In this document: in pieces, positions 38,204 to 49,370 of the stretch | Layout of the letters: the number at the start of each line of letters is the position of its first letter | Numbering within the stretch: position 1 is the stretch's first letter | Assembly (NCBI GenBank): GCA_963795935.1 | Contig: CAWCJO010000013.1 | Location: 105,167-169,166, forward strand | Length of the DNA: 64,000 bases | Direction of reading: 5' to 3' | Source: JAICMB01 sp963795935 | GTDB lineage: Bacteria; Acidobacteriota; Terriglobia; Bryobacterales; Bryobacteraceae | Program-made: the position numbers and the translations under genes | Notes under the pieces: model-generated | Databases searched by the model: none | What the model was told of the DNA's origin: nothing | Seen by the model: the letters and a program-made list of their open reading frames with translations, nothing else

Positions 38204-39073
38204 TTAAACCGGCCGCCGTTCGATTCGGCGGCGACGCAGCCGGCTTATACCAGCCAAGGCCATCAGGCCGACGGAACACAAGATTGCGGACGCGGGCTCG
38301 GGTATCCCGGAAACCGTCACGTTACCCGTTGCCGTTCCGTTGGAATTTACATTCCCATTGATCGTGATATTTCCGTTGTTACCTCCGATATTCTTAAACA
38401 CGTTATTGTTGGCTCCGTTAATGATAATAGTCTCCTTGCCGGGCGTCGCTGGCGGAGGAATTGGAACCGATTGCGGGGGCGTCGGAGTTGTGGGTGTCGG
38501 CGGCGTCCCGGGGCCGGGTCCCATAGCGACGTTTGAGGCCGCCAAACCTACGCCGGCGCCGGCGATTGTGGTAGTAATACCGACCGCGGGCGTCAAAAAG
38601 AAACCAAGAGCCCCGATTCCGCCGCCTACCAGAATCTCCGCTGCCGCAGTGCCCCAGCCGTCGGCGCCGGTCTCCAGATAAGTCATTTGCGAGTAATCGT
38701 TCAGCGTGGAGCTATAAAGCCACGACATGGTACCGCTACTGGTGAACGGTAGCGATCCCACGGAGCCGCCGCCGGAAAAAGACGTGGTTAGGGTGCTGCC
38801 AAAGGTTCCGCTTAACGTCCCGCTGTAACCGGATGCGAATGAACCGGAGCTTGTGGTTCCGGATATCGCCTCCGTCCAACCCGTATTGGAAAACGTTCCT
38901 GTAAGCGTCAAGTTGCTGTTTGACAGGTTACCTTGGTTCTGAAGCGCGGATAACGTATCTCCCGCTTGTTCCAGCAACGAAATTACATTGATAGCCTCCA
39001 GGTTCGTTATAGTGGCGGCTGTGAGACATTGAGCGAGCAGACATACCAACAGAATGGTCATACATCTGCGCAT
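38204..39073 (-). CDS. PEP-CTERM sorting-signal protein, Ser/Thr/Gly-rich
   Basis: A 289-residue exported protein. The start has a good AGAGGAG site seven bases upstream and a signal peptide (MTILLVCLLAQCLTA). The middle is low-complexity and Ser/Gly/Thr-rich (TGTFSNTGWTEAISGTTSSG). A glycine-rich hydrophobic stretch (ILVGGGIGALGFFLTPAVGI) could span a membrane. Then comes a Pro/Thr linker (GTPPTPTTPTPPQSVPIPPP) and an Asn/Gly repeat (NITINGNVNSNGTATGNVTV). The C-terminal PEP-CTERM signal is IPEPASAILCSVGLMALAGI plus RLRRRR. Exosortase would recognise that tail. The function is unknown; the composition suggests a glycosylated surface or matrix protein. Confidence 0.85.
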   Translation of the reverse strand: MRRCMTILLVCLLAQCLTAATITNLEAINVISLLEQAGDTLSALQNQGNLSNSNLTLTGTFSNTGWTEAISGTTSSGSFASGYSGTLSGTFGSTLTTSFSGGGSVGSLPFTSSGTMSWLYSSTLNDYSQMTYLETGADGWGTAAAEILVGGGIGALGFFLTPAVGITTTIAGAGVGLAASNVAMGPGPGTPPTPTTPTPPQSVPIPPPATPGKETIIINGANNNVFKNIGGNNGNITINGNVNSNGTATGNVTVSGIPEPASAILCSVGLMALAGISRLRRRRIERRPV

Positions 39074-39185
39074 ATGGAATCTCCTCTTGGGGTTGTGGGA
39101 CCGAAGTCCGATTGTTGCCTCTGGAGTTGCGTATTTAACGCGTCCAGTCCGTTAAGATCGCAATGTAAGAAGAGAGTGTAAAACT

Positions 39186-39260
39186 TTGTCTCAGAGTAAA
39201 CCTCGTCTCTGCGAAAATCAAGTCTCTTTATTAAAAGTAACGGTGATAGGTAAAAGTAAC
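39186..39260. repeat. GTCTC direct repeats at 17-base spacing plus TAAAAGTAAC repeats
   Basis: In the 239-base region upstream of the PEP-CTERM gene (39074-39312), GTCTC occurs at 39188, 39205 and 39222, exactly 17 bases apart, each followed by an A-rich end. Two copies of TAAAAGTAAC follow at 39232 and 39251, 19 bases apart. The stretch is much more A/T-rich than its surroundings. It may hold regulator sites for the PEP-CTERM gene. No promoter could be placed with confidence. Confidence 0.5.
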
Positions 39261-39312
39261 TTCTGGATAAGTGGCGGGGAATGCGATGGAACGCGCCGTC
39301 GAGCCCGCGCGC

Positions 39313-40811
39313 CTATCTCCCCGCGCCGCTCACCAGTTCTCCCTCGCTCGGAATCGTCGCCGGGTCCCACCCTCCGCCTAGCGCCTCGATCAACTGCACG
39401 CTCGCGGTCAGCCGCCGCGTCAGGAGATCGACGGCGGTTCGTTCGCTCTGCAGCGCGGTCGCCTGGGCCGTGATCACCGAGAGGTAATTGACCGTTCCGG
39501 CCTTGTACTGATAAGTCGTGATCTGAAGCGACGCTTCCGCCGCTTGCACCGCCCGGGCCTGGATCACGGCCTCGTTTTCAAGCACGCGCAACGCCGCCAA
39601 GCTGTCTTCGACTTGTTGAAACGCCGTCAAAACCGTCTGCCGGTAGTTCGCCACGGAATAATCGAATGCCGCTTGAAATTCGGCGACCTGCGCGCGGCGG
39701 CGGCCCGCGTCGAACAGAAGCTCGCTCATCGCCGGACCAATGGACCAAAAGCGGCTGGGCCACGTAAACCAGTCGACGAAGCTTCCGCTCGAGAATCCGC
39801 CCGAAGCCGTGATGGTCAGAGTGGGGTAAAAGGCGGCTTGCGCGATTCCGATCTGCTCGTTGGCCGCCGCCATCTGACGCTCGAGATTGGCGACGTCCGG
39901 CCGCCGTTCGAGCAGCGTCGAGGGGAGGCCCACGGGAATTTGAGGGGGCGGACTTTTCAGAACCAGCCGGGCGATTTCAATCTGGGCCGGCGGCCGCCCC
40001 GTCAACACCGCAATGGCGTGCTCATACTGCGCGCGCAAGGTCTCCAGATCGACCAACGACGCCTGGGTACCGTACAACTGCGCCTCCGCTTGCGCCACGT
40101 CCCCGCCCGAAGCCACCCCGGCCCGATAGCGATCCTGCGTCAGCTTCAAATAATCCTGGTAGGACGCCACCGTGCGCTCCAACAGGTCCATGTCGCTGTC
40201 GCTGCCGTGCAGCTCGAAATAATCGGTCGCCAGTTCCGCTTGATACGTCAGCCGCGCGTTTTCGAGCTGCGCCGCGCTGGCTTGCGCCAAAGCGGTGTCG
40301 GCCCGCACCGTATGCCGGATGCTTCCCCAGATGTCCGCCTCATAGGAAAAAGTGAACGGCAGGTCGTAGCTCTTCCGCACGCCCGATCCCCCCGACGTAA
40401 CCGTCGATCCCGTGACAATGGCGCCGGAACTCGAGCCGGCGCGGGACGCGACAATGGACGGGCCAGCCGTAACAGTGGGGAAAAGGCCCGCGCGCGCGAC
40501 GCGCACCAGACTCTTGGCCTCGCGAAACTGCGCCTCCGCCGCGAGCACATTCTGGTTCGAAATGCTGACCCGCTCCTCCAGCGCGTTCAACTCCGGATCG
40601 TTATACATCTCCCACCACTTTCCGCGGATCGCGCCGTCGCTCGGCTGCGCCTCTTTCCAACCGGCGGGCGGCGGTTCCTTGAAAGCGGTGGGCAGAGGAG
40701 CGCTCGGCCGCTTGTATTTCGGGCCGACCATGCAGCCCGAAGATACAAGCATCAGCGCCGCCGCCGCGCAGAATTTAACGACGCCGCAAATCGAAAGATG
40801 CTCTGCTTCAT
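39313..40811 (-). CDS. RND efflux outer-membrane lipoprotein (OprM/NodT type), frame-disrupted start
   Basis: The ATG at 40811 overlaps the STAS stop in ATGA and starts MKQSIFRFAA. A frame break near 40790 is needed to join the lipobox part FCAAAALMLVSSGC, whose Cys would be lipidated, and MVGPKYKRP, the hallmark of NodT-type channels. The rest (about 480 residues) shows two OEP repeats with long helices: YEADIWGSIRHTVRADTALA, LATDYFELHGSDSDMDLLER, LLERRPDVANLERQMAAANE, YPTLTITASGGFSSGSF and SYQDYLKLTQDRYRAGVASG. It is the outer-membrane exit channel of the tripartite pump whose inner-membrane and adaptor genes lie upstream in the same operon. Confidence 0.9.
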
Positions 40812-41080
40812 GACGCCGTTTCCCGCGATATCCAGCGCTTGATATAAATCGGACAATTCACCAGCTCCACGCCCCGCGTGGCCTGCTCGGCGAAAAAGCG
40901 CGCCGCCTCCCGATCGAGCAGCGTCACCTCGCCCAAATCGAGCACCACGTGCATCCGCACCTGCCGCCCATCCTCGATTTTGCGGCCGATCTCCGGCAGC
41001 GCCGCCGCGCTCACATTGCCCGACAGCGCCAGCGTCAGTGCGTCGGAATAATTCGAGAGCGCCGTCATGGTAAACATCAT
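40808..41080 (-). CDS. STAS-domain protein within an RND efflux operon
   Basis: A 90-residue protein built as a single STAS domain: beta-strand ALTLALSGNVSAAALPEIGR, then VRMHVVLDLGEVTLLDREAA, with Asp-Arg-Glu at the position that in SpoIIAA-type antagonists carries a phosphorylatable Ser. RFFAEQATRGVELVNCPIYI completes the fold. Lack of the Ser suggests that it is not a phospho-switch of the usual kind. It begins 16 bases after the second RND gene and its stop overlaps the outer-membrane channel start, so it is embedded in the pump operon. A role in pump assembly or regulation is only inferred; the pairing is unusual. Confidence 0.75.
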   Translation of the reverse strand: MMFTMTALSNYSDALTLALSGNVSAAALPEIGRKIEDGRQVRMHVVLDLGEVTLLDREAARFFAEQATRGVELVNCPIYIKRWISRETAS

Positions 41081-41095
41081 CTGCGCACCGCGCCC

Positions 41096-44000
41096 TCAGG
41101 CTTCCGAGCCCACCGGCTGGACGTTGCGGCGGCGGCGCTCGCGCACGCCATCCCACCAGTGCTGCAGCCGGTCGAAGTAGAGGTAGACCACCGGCGTCGT
41201 GTACAGCGTCAGCGCCTGGCTGACCATCAGTCCGCCGATAATCGTGATTCCCAGCGGACGGCGCAGCTCCGATCCCATGCCCGTTCCAAGCGCCAGCGGC
41301 AACGCGCCCAGCATGGCCGCCATGGTGGTCATCAGGATCGGGCGCAAGCGCAGCATGCAGGCCTCGAAAATCGCGTCGCGCGAGTTCTTGCCCTCGATGC
41401 GCTCCGCCATCAATGCGAAATCGATCATCATGATCGCGTTCTTCTTCACGATGCCGATCAGCAGGATGATTCCGATGATCGCGATGATGCTAAGGTCGGT
41501 CCCGGTCACCAGCAGCGCCAGCAGGGCGCCCACGCCGGCCGAGGGAAGCGTCGAAAGGATCGTGATGGGGTGGATGTAGCTCTCATACAGAATCCCGAGC
41601 ACGATGTAAACGGTGGCCAGCGCCGTCGCGATCAGGAACGGCTCGGTTCCGAGCGATTGCTGGTAGGCCTGCGCCGTTCCCGCGAATCCGGTCTGAATGG
41701 TGGGCGGCAGTCCGACCTTCAGCGCCGCCGCGTTGATGGCGTCCACGGCATCGCCCAATGCCACGCCCGGCGCCAGATTGAAGGACAACGTGACGGCCGG
41801 AAACAGGCCCTGGTGGTTCACCGACAAGCGGCGCCGTCTGGGGCGCGAATTTCGCGAACGCGCTCAGCGGCACCTCCTGCCCGCTGGGCGCCCGCACGAA
41901 GATCTGGTTCAGCGTCTCGGGATTCTGCCAGCATTCCGGCGCGGCTTCCATGACCACGTGATATTGATTCAGCGGCGTGTACATGGTGGAGACTTGCCGC
42001 TGCCCGAAGGCATCGTAGAGGGTGTTGTCGATCAATTGCGGCGAGATGCCGAAGCGCGCCGCCGTCTGCCGGTCGTACTCGACCATGGCTTGCAGTCCCT
42101 TGTCCTGCTGATCGCTGTTCACGTCGGTGATGATATGCACGGTTCGAAGCTCCTTCAGCATCTGCGGCGCATAATCGAGCAAATCGTTTAGGTTGTCGCC
42201 GCGCATCGTGTATTGATACTGCGCGCTGGTGCTGCGTCCGCCGACGCGCAGGTCCTGCGAGGCCTGCAGAAACAGCGTCGCGCCGGGCACCCGCGCCAGC
42301 TTCGGCCGCAGCCGCTGGATGACCAGATCCGCGCTGATCTTTCTCTCGCCGAGCGGCTTCAAAGCGATAAACATGCGGGCGGTGTTGATCTGGCTGCCGC
42401 CCGTGAAACCATTGACGCTGTCCACGGCGGGATCCTTTTCGACGATATCCACCATTTGCAGCAGGATCTTGTCCATGGCCTGGAAGGACGTGTCCTGATC
42501 GGCCTGAGATCGCTCCCCCCATGCGGCCGTTATCCTGCTGCGGAAAGAAGCCCTTCGGAACGCGGACGAACAGGTAAACGTTCAAAGCGATGGTGGCCAT
42601 CAGGATCAGCAACGTGACGGCGGAGTAGCGCAGTACGACGGTCAGCGTCCGCCCATACATGTTCACGATCCAGGTGAAGGCGCGCTCGCTGGCGCGGTAC
42701 ATCCGGCCATGCGTCTCGTGTTCCTTCAACAGGTGCGCGCACATCATGGGCGTGGTGGTGAGCGAGATCACCATGGAAACCACGATGGCCACCGAAAGCG
42801 TGATGGCGAATTCGCGGAACAAGCGGCCCACGATGCCGCCCATCAGCAGCAGCGGAATGAATACGGCGACCAGCGAAATGCTGATGGTGAGCACCGTGGA
42901 TCCGATCTCCTGGCGCGCCTTTGAGCGCGGCCTTGAAGGGCGGCATGCCCTGCTCCAGATAGCGCGTGATGTTCTCGATCACGACGATGGCGTCGTCCAC
43001 CACGAATCCCGTCGAAATGGTGAGCGCCATCAGCGAGAGATTGTCGAGACTGAATCCGGCCAGATACATCACGCCGAACGTTCCGATCAGCGAGACCGGA
43101 ACGGCGACGCTGGGAATCAACGTGGATCGCACGCTTCGCAGGAAGACGAACACCACCAGAATCACCAGGACGACCGAAATGCTCATGCGTTATCTCGATG
43201 TCGTGCACGGACGCGCGGATGGTCATGGTCTGGTCCATGCATGACGTGGGTGTTGATGGACTGCGGGATGGCGGCCTCCAATTGCGGAAGCGCCGCGCGG
43301 ATAGCGATCCACGGTGTCGATGATGTTGGCGCCGGGCTGCCGGAAAATGATCAACAGCACGGAGGGCTTGCCGTTGGCGTAGCCGGCATTGCGAATATCC
43401 TCCACCGAATCGACGGCGCGCCCGACGTCCTGAACGCGCACCGCGCAGCCCGTTGTGATAGGCGATCACCAGCGGCTCGTAATCGATGGCTTTGAAAATC
43501 TGATCGTTGGCGCCCACTTCCCACATCTGCCGGCCGTCCGAGAAATGGCCTTTCGGAGTATTGGCGTTGGCGCCCGCGAGCACGCTGCGCACCTGCTCCA
43601 GTCCGATGCCGTACTTGTTCAGCAGCGTCGGATTCAGCTCGACGCGCACGCCGGGCAGCGCGCTTCCGCCCACGATCACCTGTCCGACGCCGGTGATCTG
43701 CGAGAGCTTCTGCGCCATGATGGTGGAAGCGGCATCGTACATCTGGCCTTTGGTGAGCACGTTGGAGGTGAGGCCAATCATGAAGATGGGCGAATCGGCG
43801 GGGTTCACCTTGCGGTAGCTGGGATTGCTCGGAAGATTGGTGGGCAGATAGCCGCGGGCGGCATTGATGGCCGCCTGCACGTCGCGCGCGGCGGCGTCGA
43901 TATTGCGGTTCGAGATCGAACTGCAGCGTGATGCTGGTACTGCCGAGCGAGCTCGACGAAGTCATCTCGGTGACGGACGGCGATGCGTCCGAACTGCCGT

Positions 44001-44204
44001 TCGAGCGGCGTCGCAACCGACGAGGCCATGGTCTCCGGACTGGCGCCCGGCAAGCTCGCCTGCACCGAGATGGTCGGGAAATCCACCTGCGGCAGCGGCG
44101 ACACCGGGCAGCAGCCGGAACGCCACGGCGCCGGCCAGCGCGATGGCGATCGTCAGCAGCGTGGTGGCGACCGGTCTGCGAATGAACGGTTCCGAGATAT
44201 TCAT
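41096..44204 (-). CDS. RND efflux inner-membrane pump, second of tandem pair, about ten frameshifts
   Basis: The start ATG at 44204 (MNISEPFIRRPVATTLLTIA) overlaps the stop of the first pump in ATGA. I found one-base insertions near 44105, 43987, 43909, 43448, 43310, 43235, 43190, 42913, 42505 and 41820. Removing all ten gives 1033 codons exactly, the normal HAE1/MdtC size. Recognisable blocks are PLPQVDFPTISVQASLPGAS, FGVMYLAGFSLDNLSLMALT, GFVVDDAIVVIENI with the proton-relay Asp-Asp, FPKGFFPQQDNGR-type VPKGFFPQQD, and GIVKKNAIMMIDFAL. The pump would expel drugs or bile-like compounds using proton flow. Tandem pairing resembles MdtB/MdtC. I take the insertions as probable consensus errors. 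Confidence 0.88.
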
Positions 44205-47200
44205 GCAATCCCCCGCCGCCGGAGCCGGAGCAGGCTGCATTCCGGGATGCCGTGTCTGGGTGGCGCGAGAAACGCGCCGCCAGGCGGTCGAACAACAAAT
44301 AAATCACCGGCGTGGTATAGAGCGTCAGCAACTGGCTGAAGATCAGGCCGCCGATGATGGTGATGCCGAGCGGACGCCGCAGCTCCGAGCCGGTGCCGGT
44401 GCCGAGCGCCAGCGGCACGCCGCCCAGCAACGCCGCCATGGTGGTCATCATGATCGGCCGGAAGCGCAGCAGACAGGCCTGATAGATGGCGTCGACCGGC
44501 GCTATGCCTTCCTCGCGCTCGGCCTCGAGCGCGAAATCGATCATCATGATGGCGTTCTTCTTCACGATGCCGATCAGCAGCACGATGCCGATCAGCGCGA
44601 TGACGCTGAAATCGCTGCCGGCAAATGATCAGCGCCAGCAGCGCGCCCACGCCGGCCGAAGGCAGCGTGGAGAGAATCGTGATGGGATGGATGTAGCTTT
44701 CATACAGCACCCCCAGGACGATGTAGACCGTCACGAGCGCGGCCAGAATCAAGCACCGGCTCGTTGGCGAGCGAGGCCTGGAAGGCTTCGGCCGTGCCCT
44801 GGAATGCCGCCTGGATGCTGGGCGGCATTCCGAGCTCGTTCTTCACCTGGTTCACGGCCTTGACGGCATCGCCCAGAGAGGCCTTCGGGCGCCAGATTGA
44901 AGGAAAGCGTGACCACCGGAAATTGCCCCTGGTGATTGACCGTGATCGGAACCGGAATGGTCTCCAGGTGCGTGAAGGCGCTCAGCGGAACCTGGCCGCC
45001 GTTGGGAAAGCGGCGGTCGACGCGATGGGTCGCTGCCGAAGGCCGCGCTCGAAGCCGCGTTGGTCCCGCCGGACGACCCCAGGACCGGCGCGCCGACGTT
45101 GACGGCCGCCGCCGAACTCGACGGTCCGCCGGTCGCCTGCGTCGTGGACCCGCCGGAGACCACCCGCCGACGGACGCCCGTATCGAATGAACAGGTCGCG
45201 CAGATCCACGGGATTCTGCTCGAAGCCGGGCTTGACTTCCAGCACCACGTGATACTGGTTCAACTGCGTGAACATGGTCGAGACTTCGCGCTGGCCATAG
45301 GCGTCGTAGAGCGTCTGGTCGATGGTCGAAGGCCGTGATGCCGAGCCGCGACGCCGTCTCGCGATCGTAGACCAGCCGCGCCTGAAGACCGCCGGTCTGC
45401 TGATCGCTGGCCACATCGCGCAATTCCGGCATCTTTTTGCAGCGCCGCGATCATTCGCGGCGCGTACTGGTTCAATTCATCTGCGTTCGGATCTTCGAGC
45501 GTGTACTGGAATTGCGTGCGGCTGACGCGGTCCTCCACCGTCAGATCCTGCACCGGCTGCATGAACAGCGTGATGCCCGAGACCTGGTCCAGTTGCGGCT
45601 GCAGGCGCCGGATGACGTCGCTGGCGCTGATATTGCGATCGTCGAGCGGCTTCAGATTGATCTGGATGCGGCCGCTGTTCAGCGTCGTGTTCGTGCCATC
45701 GATGCCGATGAACGACGACAGGCTCTCCACCGCCGGGTCCTTCAGAATGACCAGCGCAAGCTGCTGCTGCAGGCGCGACATCTCGGGGAACGAGACGGTC
45801 TGCGCGGCTTCGGAGATCCCCTGAATGACGCCGGTGTCCTGAATCGGGAAGAAGCCTTTCGGGAATGATCGTAGAACAGAAAGCCGGTCAGCGCCAGCGT
45901 GCCGACCGCGACCAGCAGCGTCATGGTCTGAAAGCGCAGCACGAACTTCAGCGTGCGTCCGTAGAACGCGATGATCGATTCGAAAGCGCGCTCCGAAACG
46001 CGATAGAAGCGGCCCTGCTGCGGCTTCGGGCGTGTGCTTCAGAAGCTTCGAGCACATCATCGGCGTCAGCGTGAGCGAGACGACGGCCGAGACCAGAATG
46101 GTGACGCTCAGCGTGACGGCGAATTCGCGGAACAGCCGGCCCACAATGTCGCCCATGAACAGCAGCGGGATCAGCACCGCGATCAGCGAGATGGTGAGCG
46201 AAATGATCGTGAAGCCGATCTGCTCGGAGCCTTTCAGCGCCGCCTGCAGCGGCTTCTCGCCCTCCTCGATATAGCGCGACGATGTTCTCGATCATCACGA
46301 TGGCGTCGTCCACCACGAAGCCGGTCGAAATGGTCAAGGCCATCAGCGTGAGATTGTTCAGGCTGTAGCCCAGCAGATACATGACGCCGAACGTGCCGAC
46401 CAGCGACAGCGGCACCGCGACGCTGGGAATGATGGTGGCGGAGAGGTTTCGCAGAAACAGAAAGATCACCATCACCACCAGGCCGATCGGTGAGCATCAG
46501 CTCGAACTCCACGTCGTTGACGGAGGCGCGAATGGTGTTGGTGCGGTCGGTCAGGATTTTCACTTGACCGATTTCGGGCAGCGTCGCGGTCAGCTGCGGC
46601 AGCAGCAGCTTGATCCGATCGACCACGGAGATGATGTTGGCGCCGGGCTGCCGCTGGATATTCATGATCACGGCCGGCGTGCTGTTCATCCAGGCGGCCT
46701 GGCGGATGTTTTCGACATCGTCGATGACGTCGGCGACATCGGTCAGCTTCACGGGAGCGCCGTTCTTGTAGGCGATGATCAGGGCCGGTAATCGTCGCTC
46801 GAAAGCAACTGATCGTTGGCGCCGATCTGATAGGACTGGTGCGGGCCGTCGAAGTTGCCCTTGGCCTGATTCACATTGGCGGCGACGATGGCGTTGCGCA
46901 GATCTTCCAGGTTCAGGCCGTAGGAGGCCAGCTTGGTGGGATTCGCCTGGATGCGCACGGCGGGCTTCTGGCCGCCGCTGATGCTCACCAGACCCACGCC
47001 CGGCAACTGCGAGATCTTAGGCGCCAGCCGCGTGTCGGCGAGATCCTCCACTTTCGAAAGCGGGAGCATCCGGAGAGGTCAGCGCCAGCGTCAGAATCGG
47101 CGTGTCGGCGGGATTGGTCTTGCTGTAAATCGGCGGCGTGGGAAGATCCGGCGGCAGATAACGTTCCGGAGGCGTTGATGGACTGCTGCACTTCCTGCTC

Positions 47201-47513
47201 GGCCACATCGATGTTCAGGCTGAGATTGAACTGCAGCGTGATGACGGAACTGCCGTCGGAGCTGGTCGAGGTCATCTGCTGCAGTCCCGGGCACCTGTCC
47301 GAACTGCCGTTCGAGCGGCGCCGTGACGGACGATGCCATGACATCGGGGCTCGCGCCGGGATAAAACGTGACCACCTGAATGGTGGGATAATCCACTTCC
47401 GGCAGTGCCGAGACGGGCAACTGCCTGTAGCCGACAGCGCCGGCCAGCAGAATGCCGACCATCAGCAGCGACGTCGCGACCGGCCGGAGAATGAATGTCC
47501 GCGAAGGGCTCAC
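44201..47513 (-). CDS. RND efflux inner-membrane pump, first of tandem pair, about fifteen frameshifts
   Basis: A GTG at 47513 (MSPSRTFILRPVATSLLMVG) overlaps the adaptor stop in GTGA. Fixed blocks include SALPEVDYPTIQVVTFYPGA, KVEDLADTRLAPKISQLPGV, FGVMYLLGYSLNNLTLMALT, GFVVDDAIVMIENIV, FPKGFFPIQDTGVIQGISEA and GIVKKNAIMMIDFALEAERE. Insertions are clear near 47285, 47167, 47065, 46492, 46277, 46027, 45866, 45434, 45337, 44887, 44752 and 44628, with one missing base near 46783. A Ser/Ala/Gly-rich stretch of about 45 residues (SSAAAVNVGAPVLGSSGG) at 45060-45180 enlarges a periplasmic loop and is absent from the second pump. Function as for the second pump. Confidence 0.87.
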
Positions 47514-49011
47514 TGCTTTTGCCCTCGCGTTCTGACCGGGCTCCCGGGATTCCGCTGTCCCGCCGCCGTGCCGGTCTGGGCCTCTCCGGCCGGCTGCGGC
47601 GCTCCCGCCGCTCCGTTTCCGGGACCCTGGACGTTGCCGCCCGGCGAACGGCTGCCGGCGCCGCTGCTGCCCACCGCAGCTTTCCGGCCGGCCCCCTTGC
47701 CGCGGCTCGCGGTTGACGGCGCGATGGTTTGTCCATCGATGTGCGGGACGACCTTGCTGCCTTCCTGCAGCTTGTCCACGCCGGTCATCACCACCATGTC
47801 GCCGGGGTTCAGCCCGGAGGTGATCTCGGACTCCTCGCCCTCCGTGGTGCCGACAGCGATCTGCCGCACTGTGACGGTATTGTCGGGTTTCACCAAGTAG
47901 ACATAGGTCATGTTCGAATTGCGCTGAATCGCCGCGGTCTGAAGCAGCGTGACATTGGTCTTTTCCTCCACCAGCAAGCTGGCGTTCACAAACTGATTGG
48001 GGAAAAGAGAGTTGTCGGAGTTGTTGAAGTCCGCCCTGAGCTTCACCGTTCCGGTGCTGTGGTCGATCTGATTGTCGATGGTCGCCAGACTTCCGCTCGC
48101 GATCTTTTTCGTATTGTCGGGATCGTAGGCATCGACCGTCAGGCGCTGTCCCGTGCGATACTTCGCATACACGGCCGGCAACTCGTCTTCCGAAATGGTG
48201 AAGATCACGCTGATGGGCTGGATTTGCGTGATGACAAGCAGGCCGTTGCGCTGCTGGCGGCATGAACGATGTTGCCGGGATCGACCAGGCGCAGGCCGAT
48301 GCGGCCGGTAATGGGCGCCGTGATGTGGCAATAAACGATATTGAGCTTGGCGCTGTCGATGGCGCCCTGATCGCTCTTGACGATGCCCTCATCCTGCGTC
48401 ACCGTGGCCTGTTGCGTGGCGAGCTGCTGTTCGGGGATGGCATTTTGCGTCAGCAGCGTCTGGTAGCGCTTCAGGTCGACGCGGGCGTTGGCGAGGATGG
48501 CCTGATCGCGCAGCAGCGTGCCTTCGGCCTGCGTCAACTGCACCTGGTAGGGCCGCGGATCGATTTCAGCCAGCGGATCGCCCTGCTGGACGATGTCGCC
48601 TTCCTTGTAATAGACGTTCATCAACTGCCCGTCCACGCGGGTCTTCACTGTCACCGTATAAATCGGAGTGACGGCGCCGAGCCCGGTATCGTACACGCCG
48701 ATGTTGCCCTTGGTGGCCTTTACGGCGACTACGGGGGTGACCTGCGGGCCGCCCCGTCCGCCCTTGCGTCCAGCGCGTCCGCCCCCCGCCGGAGCGGCTC
48801 CGGATGCGGCGTCGCCGCCCGGGGCGGCATTGGGCTTGGGCCGGAAATAGAAGTAATAGATGGCCGCGGCGGCGATTAAAAGCAGCAACAGCCAAGGCCA
48901 GATTCGCCGCGGCCGTTTCACCGGCGGAGGCGGAAGCAGCGGCGTTTCCCTTTCGGGCGGAGGAAGGAGAGGAGTTTCAGTCGTCGTAGATGCGGAATGC
49001 TGCTTGTCCAT
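47510..49011 (-). CDS. RND efflux periplasmic adaptor (MdtA-like), one frameshift
   Basis: A conceptual 500-residue adaptor. A Pro-rich cytoplasmic start is followed by one membrane anchor (IWPWLLLLLIAAAAIYYFYF), a Gly-rich spacer, and the barrel-sandwich/hairpin domains: VTVKTRVDGQLMNVYYKEGD, VQQGDPLAEIDPRPYQVQLT, the coiled hairpin around AILANARVDLKRYQTLLTQN, and ITAPITGRIGLRLVDPGNIV. The frame breaks near 48255, fixed by one added base before QQRNGLLVITQIQPISVIF. The tail after the last domain is a low-complexity Gly/Pro/Ala stretch. It links the inner-membrane pumps to the outer-membrane channel and is the first gene of the operon. Order adaptor-pump-pump matches mdtABC. Confidence 0.9.
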
Positions 49012-49370
49012 TTTGGCGGGCCTCTCTTATGATCGTTTCCGGCGGAGCCGTCCTCTACTGCCGAATGACCGGATTCTTGTATGCCGTTCGGCATAGCGGG
49101 CCGGCGGCAAGAAATGCTTCTCCTTCGAAAATGGAACGGCACACGCGTAGCTTCATGGCAGGAAAGCAGATCGCAACCTGAAGCAGCGATTGGCGGCGCT
49201 CGATGCGACGATACGGCGCGGGATGGGGAGGCCAAGTTTCTCATTCGCTAAGGGTTACGCGGAGACCGAATGTTGGAGAAAGGTGTGAACGGCGCGCCGG
49301 CTCCGAGCCCCCGTTGACCGGGTTTAAGGCGGACGGACGTCCGCCGCGCCGTTGGTGGGAAAAGGTATCC
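49012..49370. other. Non-coding gap with an 8+8 inverted repeat (49328-49345)
   Basis: These 359 bases lie upstream of the efflux operon and downstream of vapC, both on the minus strand. The frames here look like chance. GGCGGACG-GA-CGTCCGCC at 49328-49345 is a perfect inverted repeat about 26 bases past the vapC stop and could stop transcription, though no T-run follows. A promoter for the efflux operon should be here but I could not place it. Confidence 0.45.

Noticed and set aside
41096..47513. A set of many short novel membrane proteins
   Set aside because: The short frames are consecutive pieces of two RND pumps separated by one-base insertions.
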